From positions 1 to 16,015 of the forward strand of contig JALAHE010000254.1 in assembly GCA_022712075.1 (NCBI GenBank): 16,015 nt of DNA, written 5' to 3'. The notes below the pieces were generated by a model. That model was given only the letters and a program-made list of their open reading frames with translations. It was not told the DNA's origin and ran no database searches. Below are positions 6,712-13,624 of the stretch, in pieces (position 1 is the first letter of the stretch; each line of letters begins with the position of its first letter). The position numbers and the translations under genes were made by a program. The DNA is from Galactobacter sp. GTDB taxonomy: Bacteria; Actinomycetota; Actinomycetes; Actinomycetales; Micrococcaceae.

Positions 6712-8132
6712 TGCAGGTCCACGCCCACTACATCGACGGCCGCTGGGATAGCCCCCAGGGTCGTGAGGTCATTGAGGTCGACTCGCCGACCGACGGTTCC
6801 CTGGTGGGGGCCGTCGTGGCCGGCGACGCTGGCGATGTTGACCGTGCCGTCGCTGCCGCGGTGGCGGCGTTCCCCGGTTGGGCCGCCACGGACATGGCCG
6901 AGCGGATCCGGCTCGTTGAGGCGCTCGCCGCCGCCCTGGCGGAGCATCGCGAGGAACTGGCGCAGACTCTGAGCTCCGAGATGGGTGCGCCAGTCGAATT
7001 CGCCCGCGGTGCGCAGGTGGGCGTGGCCATCCGCGACCTCGAGGAGCTGGTGGCTGCGGCTCGCGCTCATCGCCCGCGTCGTGCGGCCTCCGGATCCCTC
7101 GTTGTGGCGGAGGCAGCGGGGGTAGTCGCGGCCATCACGCCGTGGAACTTCCCGCTTCACCAAATCATGCTGAAAATCGGTGCCGCGGTGCTGGCGGGGT
7201 GCACTGTCGTGCTCAAGCCCAGCGAGGTGGCGCCGCTCAACGCCGTGATTGTTGCCCGGCTAGTGGATGCCATCGGCTTCCCGGCCGGGGTGATCAACGT
7301 TGTCTTCGGCGACGGCGCCGGGGTGGGTGCCCCGCTGACGGCGCACCCAGGGGTGGACGTTGTCACGTTCACGGGGTCCCGTGCAGTGGGGGCTGCCGTC
7401 GCCAAAGCGGCCAGCGATTCCATCAAGCGAGTGTCTTTGGAGCTGGGTGGCAAGTCGGCGGCGATCGTGCTGCCGGATGCGCCCTTGGCCGCCTCGGTCG
7501 CGGCGATTCTCGGGTCGTGCTTCGCCAACACGGGGCAGACCTGTGCTGCGCTCACGCGTGCTCTGGTTCCCAGGTCGCTGGTCGGCGACTTCCTGGATGA
7601 AGCGCGATCCCAGGCCGCCGCGTGGGCCCCGGGGGATCCGGCAGGTACCACCCGCATGGGTCCGCTGACGTCCGCGGCCCAGCGGGACAAGGTGGCTGGG
7701 TTTGTCGCCCGCGCCGCGGGCGAGGGCGCCGAGATCGTCTTTGGCGGCGAGGCGCCCGCAGCCCTCGACGGGGCCTTCTATGAGGCCACGCTTCTTGCCG
7801 CCGTGACGCCGGAGATGGAGGTCTTCCGCGAGGAGGTCTTCGGCCCGGTCTTGGCGCTGGTTCCGTACGACACAGTCGACGAGGCCGTGGAGCTGGCGAA
7901 CGACAGCCGCTACGGGCTGTCCGGGGCGGTTTTTTCGGCCGACGACGGGGCGGCCTTGGCGGTCGCGCTGCGCCTGCGCACCGGATCGGTGGGCCTCAAT
8001 GGCGCGGGTTTGGATGTGGGGGCGCCCTTTGGGGGCTACAAGGAGTCGGGCATCGGCCGCGAGGCCGGGGCCTGGGGGCTCGAGGAGTTTCTTGAGCTCA
8101 AGACGGTGATGGGTGCGGCCCACCTGGCCTGA
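6711..8132 (+). CDS. NAD(P)-dependent aldehyde dehydrogenase
   Basis: ALDH-superfamily enzyme of 473 aa, full length. It oxidises an aldehyde to the carboxylic acid with NAD(P)+. Motifs in order: TPWNFP (143-148, N146), LKPSE (168-172), FTGS (220-223), ELGGKS (244-249, general base E244), NTGQTC (273-278, nucleophile C278), EEVFGPV (374-380) and PFGGYKESGIGRE (439-451). The ATG shares a base with the ThDP enzyme stop codon, and the GC-rich GGCGGGGG just upstream may act as a ribosome binding site. The two genes form an obvious decarboxylase/aldehyde oxidation pair. Such enzymes are often broad, so sequence does not reveal the substrate. No strong terminator follows; the importer operon begins 112 nt downstream. 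Confidence 0.95.
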   Translation: MQVHAHYIDGRWDSPQGREVIEVDSPTDGSLVGAVVAGDAGDVDRAVAAAVAAFPGWAATDMAERIRLVEALAAALAEHREELAQTLSSEMGAPVEFARGAQVGVAIRDLEELVAAARAHRPRRAASGSLVVAEAAGVVAAITPWNFPLHQIMLKIGAAVLAGCTVVLKPSEVAPLNAVIVARLVDAIGFPAGVINVVFGDGAGVGAPLTAHPGVDVVTFTGSRAVGAAVAKAASDSIKRVSLELGGKSAAIVLPDAPLAASVAAILGSCFANTGQTCAALTRALVPRSLVGDFLDEARSQAAAWAPGDPAGTTRMGPLTSAAQRDKVAGFVARAAGEGAEIVFGGEAPAALDGAFYEATLLAAVTPEMEVFREEVFGPVLALVPYDTVDEAVELANDSRYGLSGAVFSADDGAALAVALRLRTGSVGLNGAGLDVGAPFGGYKESGIGREAGAWGLEEFLELKTVMGAAHLA

Positions 8133-8133
8133 T

Positions 8134-8143
8134 GTGACGTCAC
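8134..8143. promoter_or_regulatory. GTGACGTCAC palindrome just after the aldehyde dehydrogenase
   Basis: A perfect 10-bp palindrome one base after the stop codon. It might be a protein-binding site, but its short length makes chance plausible. It lacks the 6-nt spacing of CRP/GlxR-type sites. Confidence 0.25.
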
Positions 8144-8151
8144 GCACACCG

Positions 8152-8199
8152 TTCGTTACACACCCGAAACCAGCAATACCACACAATTGATAACAGTGA
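8152..8199. promoter_or_regulatory. candidate operator region of the importer operon
   Basis: Contains TTCGTTACA (8152-8160), CACAATTGAT (8182-8191) and ACAGTGA (8193-8199), all also present, with the first inverted, in the candidate operator at 4992-5018. CACAATTGAT lies 63 nt before the importer ATG, against 55 nt before the ThDP enzyme ATG. It is an AT-rich island in GC-rich sequence. I cannot place a convincing -35/-10 pair here. Confidence 0.45.
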
Positions 8200-8210
8200 A
8201 TTGACAGCGT

Positions 8211-8224
8211 GGGTGCATGCACCC
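8211..8224. promoter_or_regulatory. perfect 14-bp palindrome in the importer leader
   Basis: GGGTGCATGCACCC is fully symmetric and lies 7 nt before the ribosome binding site GAGGAAGGA (8231-8239). It could be a repressor site, or in RNA a small 5-bp hairpin with a CATG loop near the start of translation. Confidence 0.4.
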
Positions 8225-8244
8225 CCGCCCGAGGAAGGACCCAC

Positions 8245-9840
8245 ATGAAGCGAGTACCAGCTCTCGCGACGGCCACGGTCGCCGTCGCTGCGTTCGCCCT
8301 GTCGGGCTGCGCAGGCGGGCAGACGACCACCGGAGCCGCATCCGGTGAAGCGGTCACGGACGGCACCGTCAAGATGGCCCTGGCTGCTGATCCCGGCAAG
8401 CTCAACCCCCTCCAGAATGCCACGAACGATTCCGAGACCGTGGCCGCGTTCGGCTACGAGTCGCTGCTGACCTACCCCACCGGCAAGGAGGCCGAGGGCC
8501 TGCTTGCCGAGAAGTGGGAGGGCACGACGACCTCTGTCACGTTCACACTGAAGCAGGGCATCACGTGCGGCGATGGCTCGCCGCTGACCGCCTCCGACGT
8601 CAAGGGCACCTTTGAACTGGCCAACGCCAAGGAGACGGGCTCCCCGTACAAGGGCGTCTACTTCCCCGCCGAGGGGCTGAGTATCAAGGCCGACGACGCC
8701 GCGCGCACCATCACGTTCACGTCGAAGGAGGCCCAGAGCTTCCTCGCCGAGACCATCGGCGCGCTGCCGATCGTGTGCAAGGCGGGTCTGGACAAGCCGG
8801 CGTCGCTCGCCACCGAGCAGCATGGCACGGGCCCTTACCAGCTCACGGCCTCCACCGTGGGCCAGAGCTACACCTTTACCCGCCGCGATGGCTACACGTG
8901 GGGCCCGGGTGGAACCACCTCGGATACTGCCGGACTGCCGAAGACCGTGGAGTTGAGCGTGGTGGAGAGCGAGTCCACGGCGGCCAACCTGCTGCAGTCA
9001 GGTGAGCTGCAGATCGCCGAGGTGGGCGGCACCGACCGCGATCGCCTCACCGCGACCACGTTCAAGACGCAGCTCGAGATCCCGATGCGCCCTGGCATGA
9101 TCTTCTTCAACCAGGCCGAGGGCCGCGCCGGCAACTCGCTTGAGGTGCGTAAGGCGATCGCCCAGGGCCTGGATCGCGACGCGCTCGGAAAGGTCTCCAG
9201 CTCCGGCCGCGGTGAGCTGCTGACCACGCTTGTCTCCTCCTACGGTGCGGCGTGCACCACGATGGATTCCAGTGCCTCGATTCCGGCGAGCAATCTGGAC
9301 GCCGCCAAGGCCTCGCTCGATGCAGCGGGCTGGGCGGTGGGCGCCGATGGTTACCGCGCCAAGGACGGAAAGCAGCTCAAGCTGGTGCTGCTCTACCCGG
9401 CCAAGGAGGGTGCCGCCGTGACCTCGGCGATCGAGCTGATGCAGTCACAGCTCAAGGAGATCGGCATCAACGGGGTCCCGACCCCGTCGGCCGCCTACAC
9501 GGATGTGATCTTCCAGGGTGGCGACTGGGACATCGTCTGGGCCCCCATCTTCACCTCGCTCCCGAGCGATTGGCAGGGCATTCTGTCCGGCGAGTTCCCG
9601 CCCAATGGTGGCAACTGGACGTACAACACCAACCAGGAGTTCTTCGACCTGGCCGCGGCCGCGCAGAAGCAGGCCGGTGCGGAGTCCTGCGGCGCCTGGC
9701 AGAAGGCCCAGGACTCGCTGTTCTCGGACCTGGAGGTGCTGCCGATCGCTTCCACGACGAGCACGCTGTACGGAACCAACGTCCAGTTCGGTGTGAGCAA
9801 GACGATCATCTCCCCGGCTTCGCTGCGGGTGACCAAGTAG
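8245..9840 (+). CDS. peptide-type ABC transporter substrate-binding lipoprotein
   Basis: Extracellular solute-binding protein of family 5 (DppA/OppA/NikA type), 531 aa, anchored to the membrane by a lipid. The signal peptide MKRVPALATA... ends in the lipobox LSGC, giving lipidated C22. Family features include the DGSPLTASDVKGTFE-like segment (110-124) and GTGPYQL (194-200). Family members bind di- or oligopeptides, nickel chelates, sugars or other peptide-like solutes, so the ligand is not fixed; the M20D amidohydrolase in the same operon suggests a peptide or N-acyl amino acid. The start ATG at 8245 follows GAGGAAGGA (8231-8239); the 12-codon upstream extension begins within the leader and is rejected. 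It is the first of five genes with gaps or overlaps of 4 nt or less. Confidence 0.94.
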   Translation: MKRVPALATATVAVAAFALSGCAGGQTTTGAASGEAVTDGTVKMALAADPGKLNPLQNATNDSETVAAFGYESLLTYPTGKEAEGLLAEKWEGTTTSVTFTLKQGITCGDGSPLTASDVKGTFELANAKETGSPYKGVYFPAEGLSIKADDAARTITFTSKEAQSFLAETIGALPIVCKAGLDKPASLATEQHGTGPYQLTASTVGQSYTFTRRDGYTWGPGGTTSDTAGLPKTVELSVVESESTAANLLQSGELQIAEVGGTDRDRLTATTFKTQLEIPMRPGMIFFNQAEGRAGNSLEVRKAIAQGLDRDALGKVSSSGRGELLTTLVSSYGAACTTMDSSASIPASNLDAAKASLDAAGWAVGADGYRAKDGKQLKLVLLYPAKEGAAVTSAIELMQSQLKEIGINGVPTPSAAYTDVIFQGGDWDIVWAPIFTSLPSDWQGILSGEFPPNGGNWTYNTNQEFFDLAAAAQKQAGAESCGAWQKAQDSLFSDLEVLPIASTTSTLYGTNVQFGVSKTIISPASLRVTK

Positions 9841-9843
9841 CCC

Positions 9844-10863
9844 ATGTCTGCTCCCGCCGTTTCCTCGGTGCAGACGACCGAGGTGCCCGTTCCCCGTGGG
9901 GGCGGGCACCTCGGCCGCTGGGCCGCGTTCTTTGTCCGCAGGCTGGTGCGCGCCGTCGTCGCGCTCTTCGTGATCGTCACGGCGGCCTTCCTGGTCTTGC
10001 GCCTCGCCGGCGGCGACCCGGTGCGCTCGGCGCTGGGCCCCACCGCAGACGAATCGGTGGTCCAGGCCCGCCGTGAGCAGTTGGGCCTCAACGATCCGCT
10101 CCCGTTGCAGTTCTGGAACTACATCGTGGGCCTGTTCCACGGCGACCTCGGTTCTTCCCTCGTGACCGGGCGCTCGGTGACGGAACTCGTCGCTGGACGC
10201 TTGCCAGCCACGCTTGAACTCGCAGCCTTGGCGTTTGTGGTGGTCCTGCTGGTGGCGGTCCCCGTCGGGCTGCTCTTTGCCCTGTTGACGCAGGGAGGCC
10301 GCAGACGCGGAACCGAAACCGCCTTCACGGCGGTGACCGGGTTCATCTCGTCCATCCCCGAGTACCTCTTCTCCGTGGCCCTTGTGGTCGTCTTCGGTAT
10401 CACCCTCAAGCTGCTGCCCGTCGCCGGGGCAACTCAAGGCGCCGCGTCCTACGTGCTGCCCGTCATCGCCCTGGCCCTCGGCTCCTCCGCCTCGCTGTCG
10501 CGCATCGCTCGCGTTGAGGCCCTCAACGTTCTGGGGGAGGACTACATCCGCACCGCGCGCTCCAAGCGTTTGCCGACCTGGATGATCAACTTCAAGCACG
10601 CCCTGCCCAACATGTTGACGGCCACCTTCACCATCGGAGGCACCCTGCTCTCCACGATGATCGCCTCCAGCGTTCTCGTGGAGCAGGTCTTCAACTGGCC
10701 GGGGCTCGGCACGGCCTTCGTGCAGGCCATCACCACCAAGGACTACGGGATCGTGCAGGGCCTGGCCATCGTCTATGCGGCGATCATCTTGGTCGTGAAT
10801 CTGCTCGTCGACCTCGTTCTCGCGCTTCTCGACCGGCGCACCACCCTCCTGGAGACGGCATGA
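9844..10863 (+). CDS. dppB: ABC transporter permease, DppB type
   Basis: Inner-membrane permease of 339 aa. After a cytoplasmic N-terminus there are about six hydrophobic segments (roughly 34-54, 122-148, 166-192, 203-220, 264-283 and 305-328). The HGDLGSSLVTGRSV stretch (99-112) and the EAA loop (about 231-256, EDYIRTARSKRL) that contacts the ATPase are typical of DppB/OppB. It begins 3 nt after the lipoprotein stop with only a weak ribosome binding site, suggesting translational coupling. Its stop overlaps the next start as ATGA. The symbol follows the family; the true substrate may differ from dipeptides. Confidence 0.93.
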   Translation: MSAPAVSSVQTTEVPVPRGGGHLGRWAAFFVRRLVRAVVALFVIVTAAFLVLRLAGGDPVRSALGPTADESVVQARREQLGLNDPLPLQFWNYIVGLFHGDLGSSLVTGRSVTELVAGRLPATLELAALAFVVVLLVAVPVGLLFALLTQGGRRRGTETAFTAVTGFISSIPEYLFSVALVVVFGITLKLLPVAGATQGAASYVLPVIALALGSSASLSRIARVEALNVLGEDYIRTARSKRLPTWMINFKHALPNMLTATFTIGGTLLSTMIASSVLVEQVFNWPGLGTAFVQAITTKDYGIVQGLAIVYAAIILVVNLLVDLVLALLDRRTTLLETA

Positions 10864-12815
10864 GCCAGACCAAAAAGACCTCGTTCCTTCGTTCCCCTAT
10901 GGGGATGGCGTCCGCCGTGGTGGTCGGACTCATCCTGCTGCTCGCCATCGTTGCCCCGCCGCTGTGGGGCACCCAAGCGGCCACGGCCAACCCGGCCAAT
11001 CTGCTGCAGCCACCGTCGCCGGAGCACCCGCTCGGCACGGATGGGCTCGGGCGTGACCTTTTGCTCCGCACCCTCGTTGCCACCCGGACCACGGTGGGCA
11101 TGGCGCTGATCGCCACGGCTTGCGGCGCCGCCGCCGGCCTCTTGCTCGGCGCCTTGCCCTCCGTGATGGGTGCCAGGGCGCAGCGCTGGTTCAGCGCCGT
11201 GATCAACACCTGGCTGGCCTTCCCCGTGCTGCTCCTGGCCATGCTGATCGTCATCCTCATGGGCACCGGAACCGTCACCGCCGTGGTGGCGCTGGCGCTG
11301 ACCATGACGCCGAGCTTCGCGCGGCTCGCGCAGACGCTCTCTTCCAAGGTGGGCGGATCCGAGTATCTGGCCGCCGCACGGCTGCTGGGCGTGTCCAAGG
11401 GGCGACAGTTCACGCACTACGTGCTTCCGAACATCGCCGAGCCCGTGATCGTCAACGTCACCATGTCCATTGGCGGCGGCCTGCTGGCACTCTCGAGCCT
11501 GAGCTTCCTCGGGGTCGGCGTGCAGCCGCCGGAGTACGACTGGGGCCGCATGCTCTCGGAGGGCTTCGAGAAGGTGTTCAGCACCCCCACCGCCGTGGTG
11601 GGTCCCGCCGTGATGGTGGTGCTCTCCGGAGTCTCCTTCGGCATGCTGGGTGAGTCACTCGCGAGCTACCTGCGTGAGCGCACCCGAGGGCGTGCGCTGT
11701 CGGCAGCCAAGCTGGGACCGGCGCCCGCGACGGAAACCGTGGAGCTGGTGGACGTACCAGACGACGTCCTACTCGACGTGCGGGGCTTGTCCGTTTCCTT
11801 CCCGGGTTCGGCAGGCTGGGTCCGGCCGGTGCAGGACGTGTCCTTCACTCTTCGGCGAGGCGAAATCGTCGGCGTCGTGGGCGAGTCCGGCAGCGGCAAG
11901 AGCGTGACCATGATGTCCGTTGCACAGCTGGCCCCAGCCGGGGCCGCCGTGACGGCGCAGCGGCTGAGCTTTGACGGGCGCGAGCTCGCCGGCCTCGGCG
12001 AAAAGGTGGCAGCGCACGCCATCGGTACGGATATCGGGATCGTGTTCCAGGACTCGCTCACCGCTCTGAACCCGGCGCTTCGCGTTGGCACTCAGCTGGC
12101 CGAAGTGCCGCGCGTCCACCAGGGAGCCTCCCGAGCCCAGGCGCATCAAGCGGCTGTCGATGCACTCGATTCCGTCCGCATCCCGAACGCGGCGCACCGC
12201 GCGACGCTTTTCCCGCACGAGTTCTCTGGTGGCATGCGCCAGCGTGCGCTGATTGCGATGTCGCAGATCGGCAAGCCCAAGCTCATCATCGCCGACGAGC
12301 CCACCACCGCTTTGGACGTCACCGTGCAGCAACGTGTCCTGGCGATGCTGCGCAAGGAGTGTGAGGACAGCGGCGCGGCCGCGCTTGTTGTCTCCCACGA
12401 CATCGCCGTTCTCGCGGAGCTGTGCCAGCGCATCTTGGTGATGTACGCCGGGCGCATCGTCGAAGACGTCGACGTGCGACTCCTGGCGCAGCCCGAGAAG
12501 CTCGCTCATCCGTACACCCGGGCTCTGGCGGCCTCGCTTCCTGACTTGGAGACGGATCGAACCAAACCACTGGCGACCATCCCCGGCGAGCCCCCGGATC
12601 TCTCGAAGCCCGTCGTCGGCTGCGGTTTCGCCGCTCGCTGTGCGTTTGCAACTGACCGTTGCCGCACCGAGACACCCACCTTGCGGGAGCATCCGCACGG
12701 CGGACTCGTCGCCTGCTTCAACCCGCAGGACGGTTCCCACCCGGGGCCCAACGCCCAGTACGACGACGCGGGGTCGCCGCTGAGCGACTCTCAAGACCGA
12801 AAGGCGGTCGCCTGA
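10860..12815 (+). CDS. dppCD: fused ABC permease-ATPase (DppC-DppD type)
   Basis: A 651-aa natural fusion. Residues 1-275 form a DppC-type permease: first membrane helix about 15-33, the HPLGTDGLGRDLL motif (56-69), and an EAA loop EYLAAARLLGVSKG (168-181). A linker (276-302) leads to a DppD-type ATPase with Walker A GESGSGKS (341-348), Q-loop VFQD (395-398), signature FSGGMRQR (455-462), Walker B LIIADEP (475-481) and switch His H513. The C-terminal region has four cysteines, C588-X5-C594-X6-C601-X17-C619, characteristic of oligopeptide-type ATPases and in some relatives linked to an iron-sulfur cluster. It overlaps dppB by 4 nt, with GGAG 5 nt upstream of the ATG. Reading frame and motifs are intact throughout, so this is a real fusion. 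Such fusions are known in actinobacteria. Confidence 0.95.
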   Translation: MSQTKKTSFLRSPMGMASAVVVGLILLLAIVAPPLWGTQAATANPANLLQPPSPEHPLGTDGLGRDLLLRTLVATRTTVGMALIATACGAAAGLLLGALPSVMGARAQRWFSAVINTWLAFPVLLLAMLIVILMGTGTVTAVVALALTMTPSFARLAQTLSSKVGGSEYLAAARLLGVSKGRQFTHYVLPNIAEPVIVNVTMSIGGGLLALSSLSFLGVGVQPPEYDWGRMLSEGFEKVFSTPTAVVGPAVMVVLSGVSFGMLGESLASYLRERTRGRALSAAKLGPAPATETVELVDVPDDVLLDVRGLSVSFPGSAGWVRPVQDVSFTLRRGEIVGVVGESGSGKSVTMMSVAQLAPAGAAVTAQRLSFDGRELAGLGEKVAAHAIGTDIGIVFQDSLTALNPALRVGTQLAEVPRVHQGASRAQAHQAAVDALDSVRIPNAAHRATLFPHEFSGGMRQRALIAMSQIGKPKLIIADEPTTALDVTVQQRVLAMLRKECEDSGAAALVVSHDIAVLAELCQRILVMYAGRIVEDVDVRLLAQPEKLAHPYTRALAASLPDLETDRTKPLATIPGEPPDLSKPVVGCGFAARCAFATDRCRTETPTLREHPHGGLVACFNPQDGSHPGPNAQYDDAGSPLSDSQDRKAVA

Positions 12816-13624
12816 TGGCGGAGCTTGTAGTCGAGGACCTGCGCGTCCACTTCGGTGCGAAGAAGGCACCCATCGTGGCCGTGGATGGGGTGAGCCTCAC
12901 GGTCCCCGACGGCGGTGTGGTGGGCCTCGTGGGTGAGTCCGGCTCGGGCAAGTCCACGGTGGCGCGCACGATCGTGGGGATCGGGAAGCCGACCTCCGGC
13001 CGGATCCTGCTGGGCGGCGAGGACCTCCTCGCGAGGCGTCGCGGAGTCAGCGCCGTTGCCCGGGCCAAGGACGTCCAGATGATCTTCCAGGATCCGTACT
13101 CCTCGCTGAACCCGCGCATGACGGTGGGCGAGGCGCTGGACGAGGTGCTGAGCATCCACGCCGAGACGCCCAAGGACCAACGCCCGGCCTCCATCCGACG
13201 CCTCTTGGACCTCGTGCGCCTGAAGGCTGGCGCGGCCGAGCAGTACCCAGCCGAGATGTCGGGCGGAATGCGCCAGCGCGTGGCGATCGCCCGCGCGCTG
13301 GCGGTCCGTCCGCGGCTCATCGTCGCGGATGAGATCACGTCCGCGCTCGATGCCTCCGTCCAGGGCGCCGTACTCAACCTCATCAAGGACCTGCGCGAGG
13401 AGCTCGGCTTGTCCATGCTCTTCATCACGCACAACCTGGCGGCCGTCCGCTACATCGCGGACAGCGTGGCCGTGATGCATCGGGGCCGGATCGTGGAGCA
13501 AGGTCCTTCCACGGAGGTGGTCGCGGACCCGCGCGAGGAATACACCCGCGAGCTCGTGGGTGCCATTCCGCGCATCGAGAACGCTGGAACCGACTACCTG
13601 TTGCGCAGCTTGGGAGAGAAATGA
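12815..13624 (+). CDS. dppF: ABC transporter ATPase, DppF type
   Basis: Second nucleotide-binding subunit of the importer, 269 aa. Motifs: Walker A GESGSGKS (40-47), Q-loop IFQDPYSSLNP (90-100), signature MSGGMRQR (148-155), Walker B LIVADEI (168-174) and switch His H206 in ITHN. It should pair with the ATPase half of the fused protein. It is shorter than typical DppF/OppF (about 320-350 aa) because it ends soon after the core ATPase and lacks the C-terminal oligopeptide-type extension; it contains no cysteine at all. The chosen ATG shares one base with the preceding TGA; an extension of 52 codons upstream within the fused gene is rejected. Its stop overlaps the M20D start as ATGA. Confidence 0.94.
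   Translation: MAELVVEDLRVHFGAKKAPIVAVDGVSLTVPDGGVVGLVGESGSGKSTVARTIVGIGKPTSGRILLGGEDLLARRRGVSAVARAKDVQMIFQDPYSSLNPRMTVGEALDEVLSIHAETPKDQRPASIRRLLDLVRLKAGAAEQYPAEMSGGMRQRVAIARALAVRPRLIVADEITSALDASVQGAVLNLIKDLREELGLSMLFITHNLAAVRYIADSVAVMHRGRIVEQGPSTEVVADPREEYTRELVGAIPRIENAGTDYLLRSLGEK

Noticed and set aside
8133..8144. TGTGACGTCACG as a CRP/GlxR binding site
   Set aside because: The half-sites resemble TGTGA/TCACA but the spacing is 2 nt rather than the required 6 nt.
8201..8206. TTGACA as the -35 element of the importer promoter
   Set aside because: The hexamer is perfect, but 16-18 nt downstream there is only C/G-rich sequence with no -10-like element.
7260..8423. 387-codon minus-strand open frame opposite the aldehyde dehydrogenase and the lipoprotein start
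   Set aside because: It spans an intergenic promoter region and two well-supported genes; typical high-GC antisense frame.
11769..12869. 366-codon minus-strand open frame opposite the fused ATPase domain
   Set aside because: No domain or ribosome binding site is evident, and the opposite strand carries every ABC ATPase motif.
13316..13336. Walker B variant DEI instead of DEP in the second ATPase as a sign of inactivity
   Set aside because: The catalytic Asp and Glu are kept and DEIT(S)ALD is, to my knowledge, common in actinobacterial DppF-type proteins.
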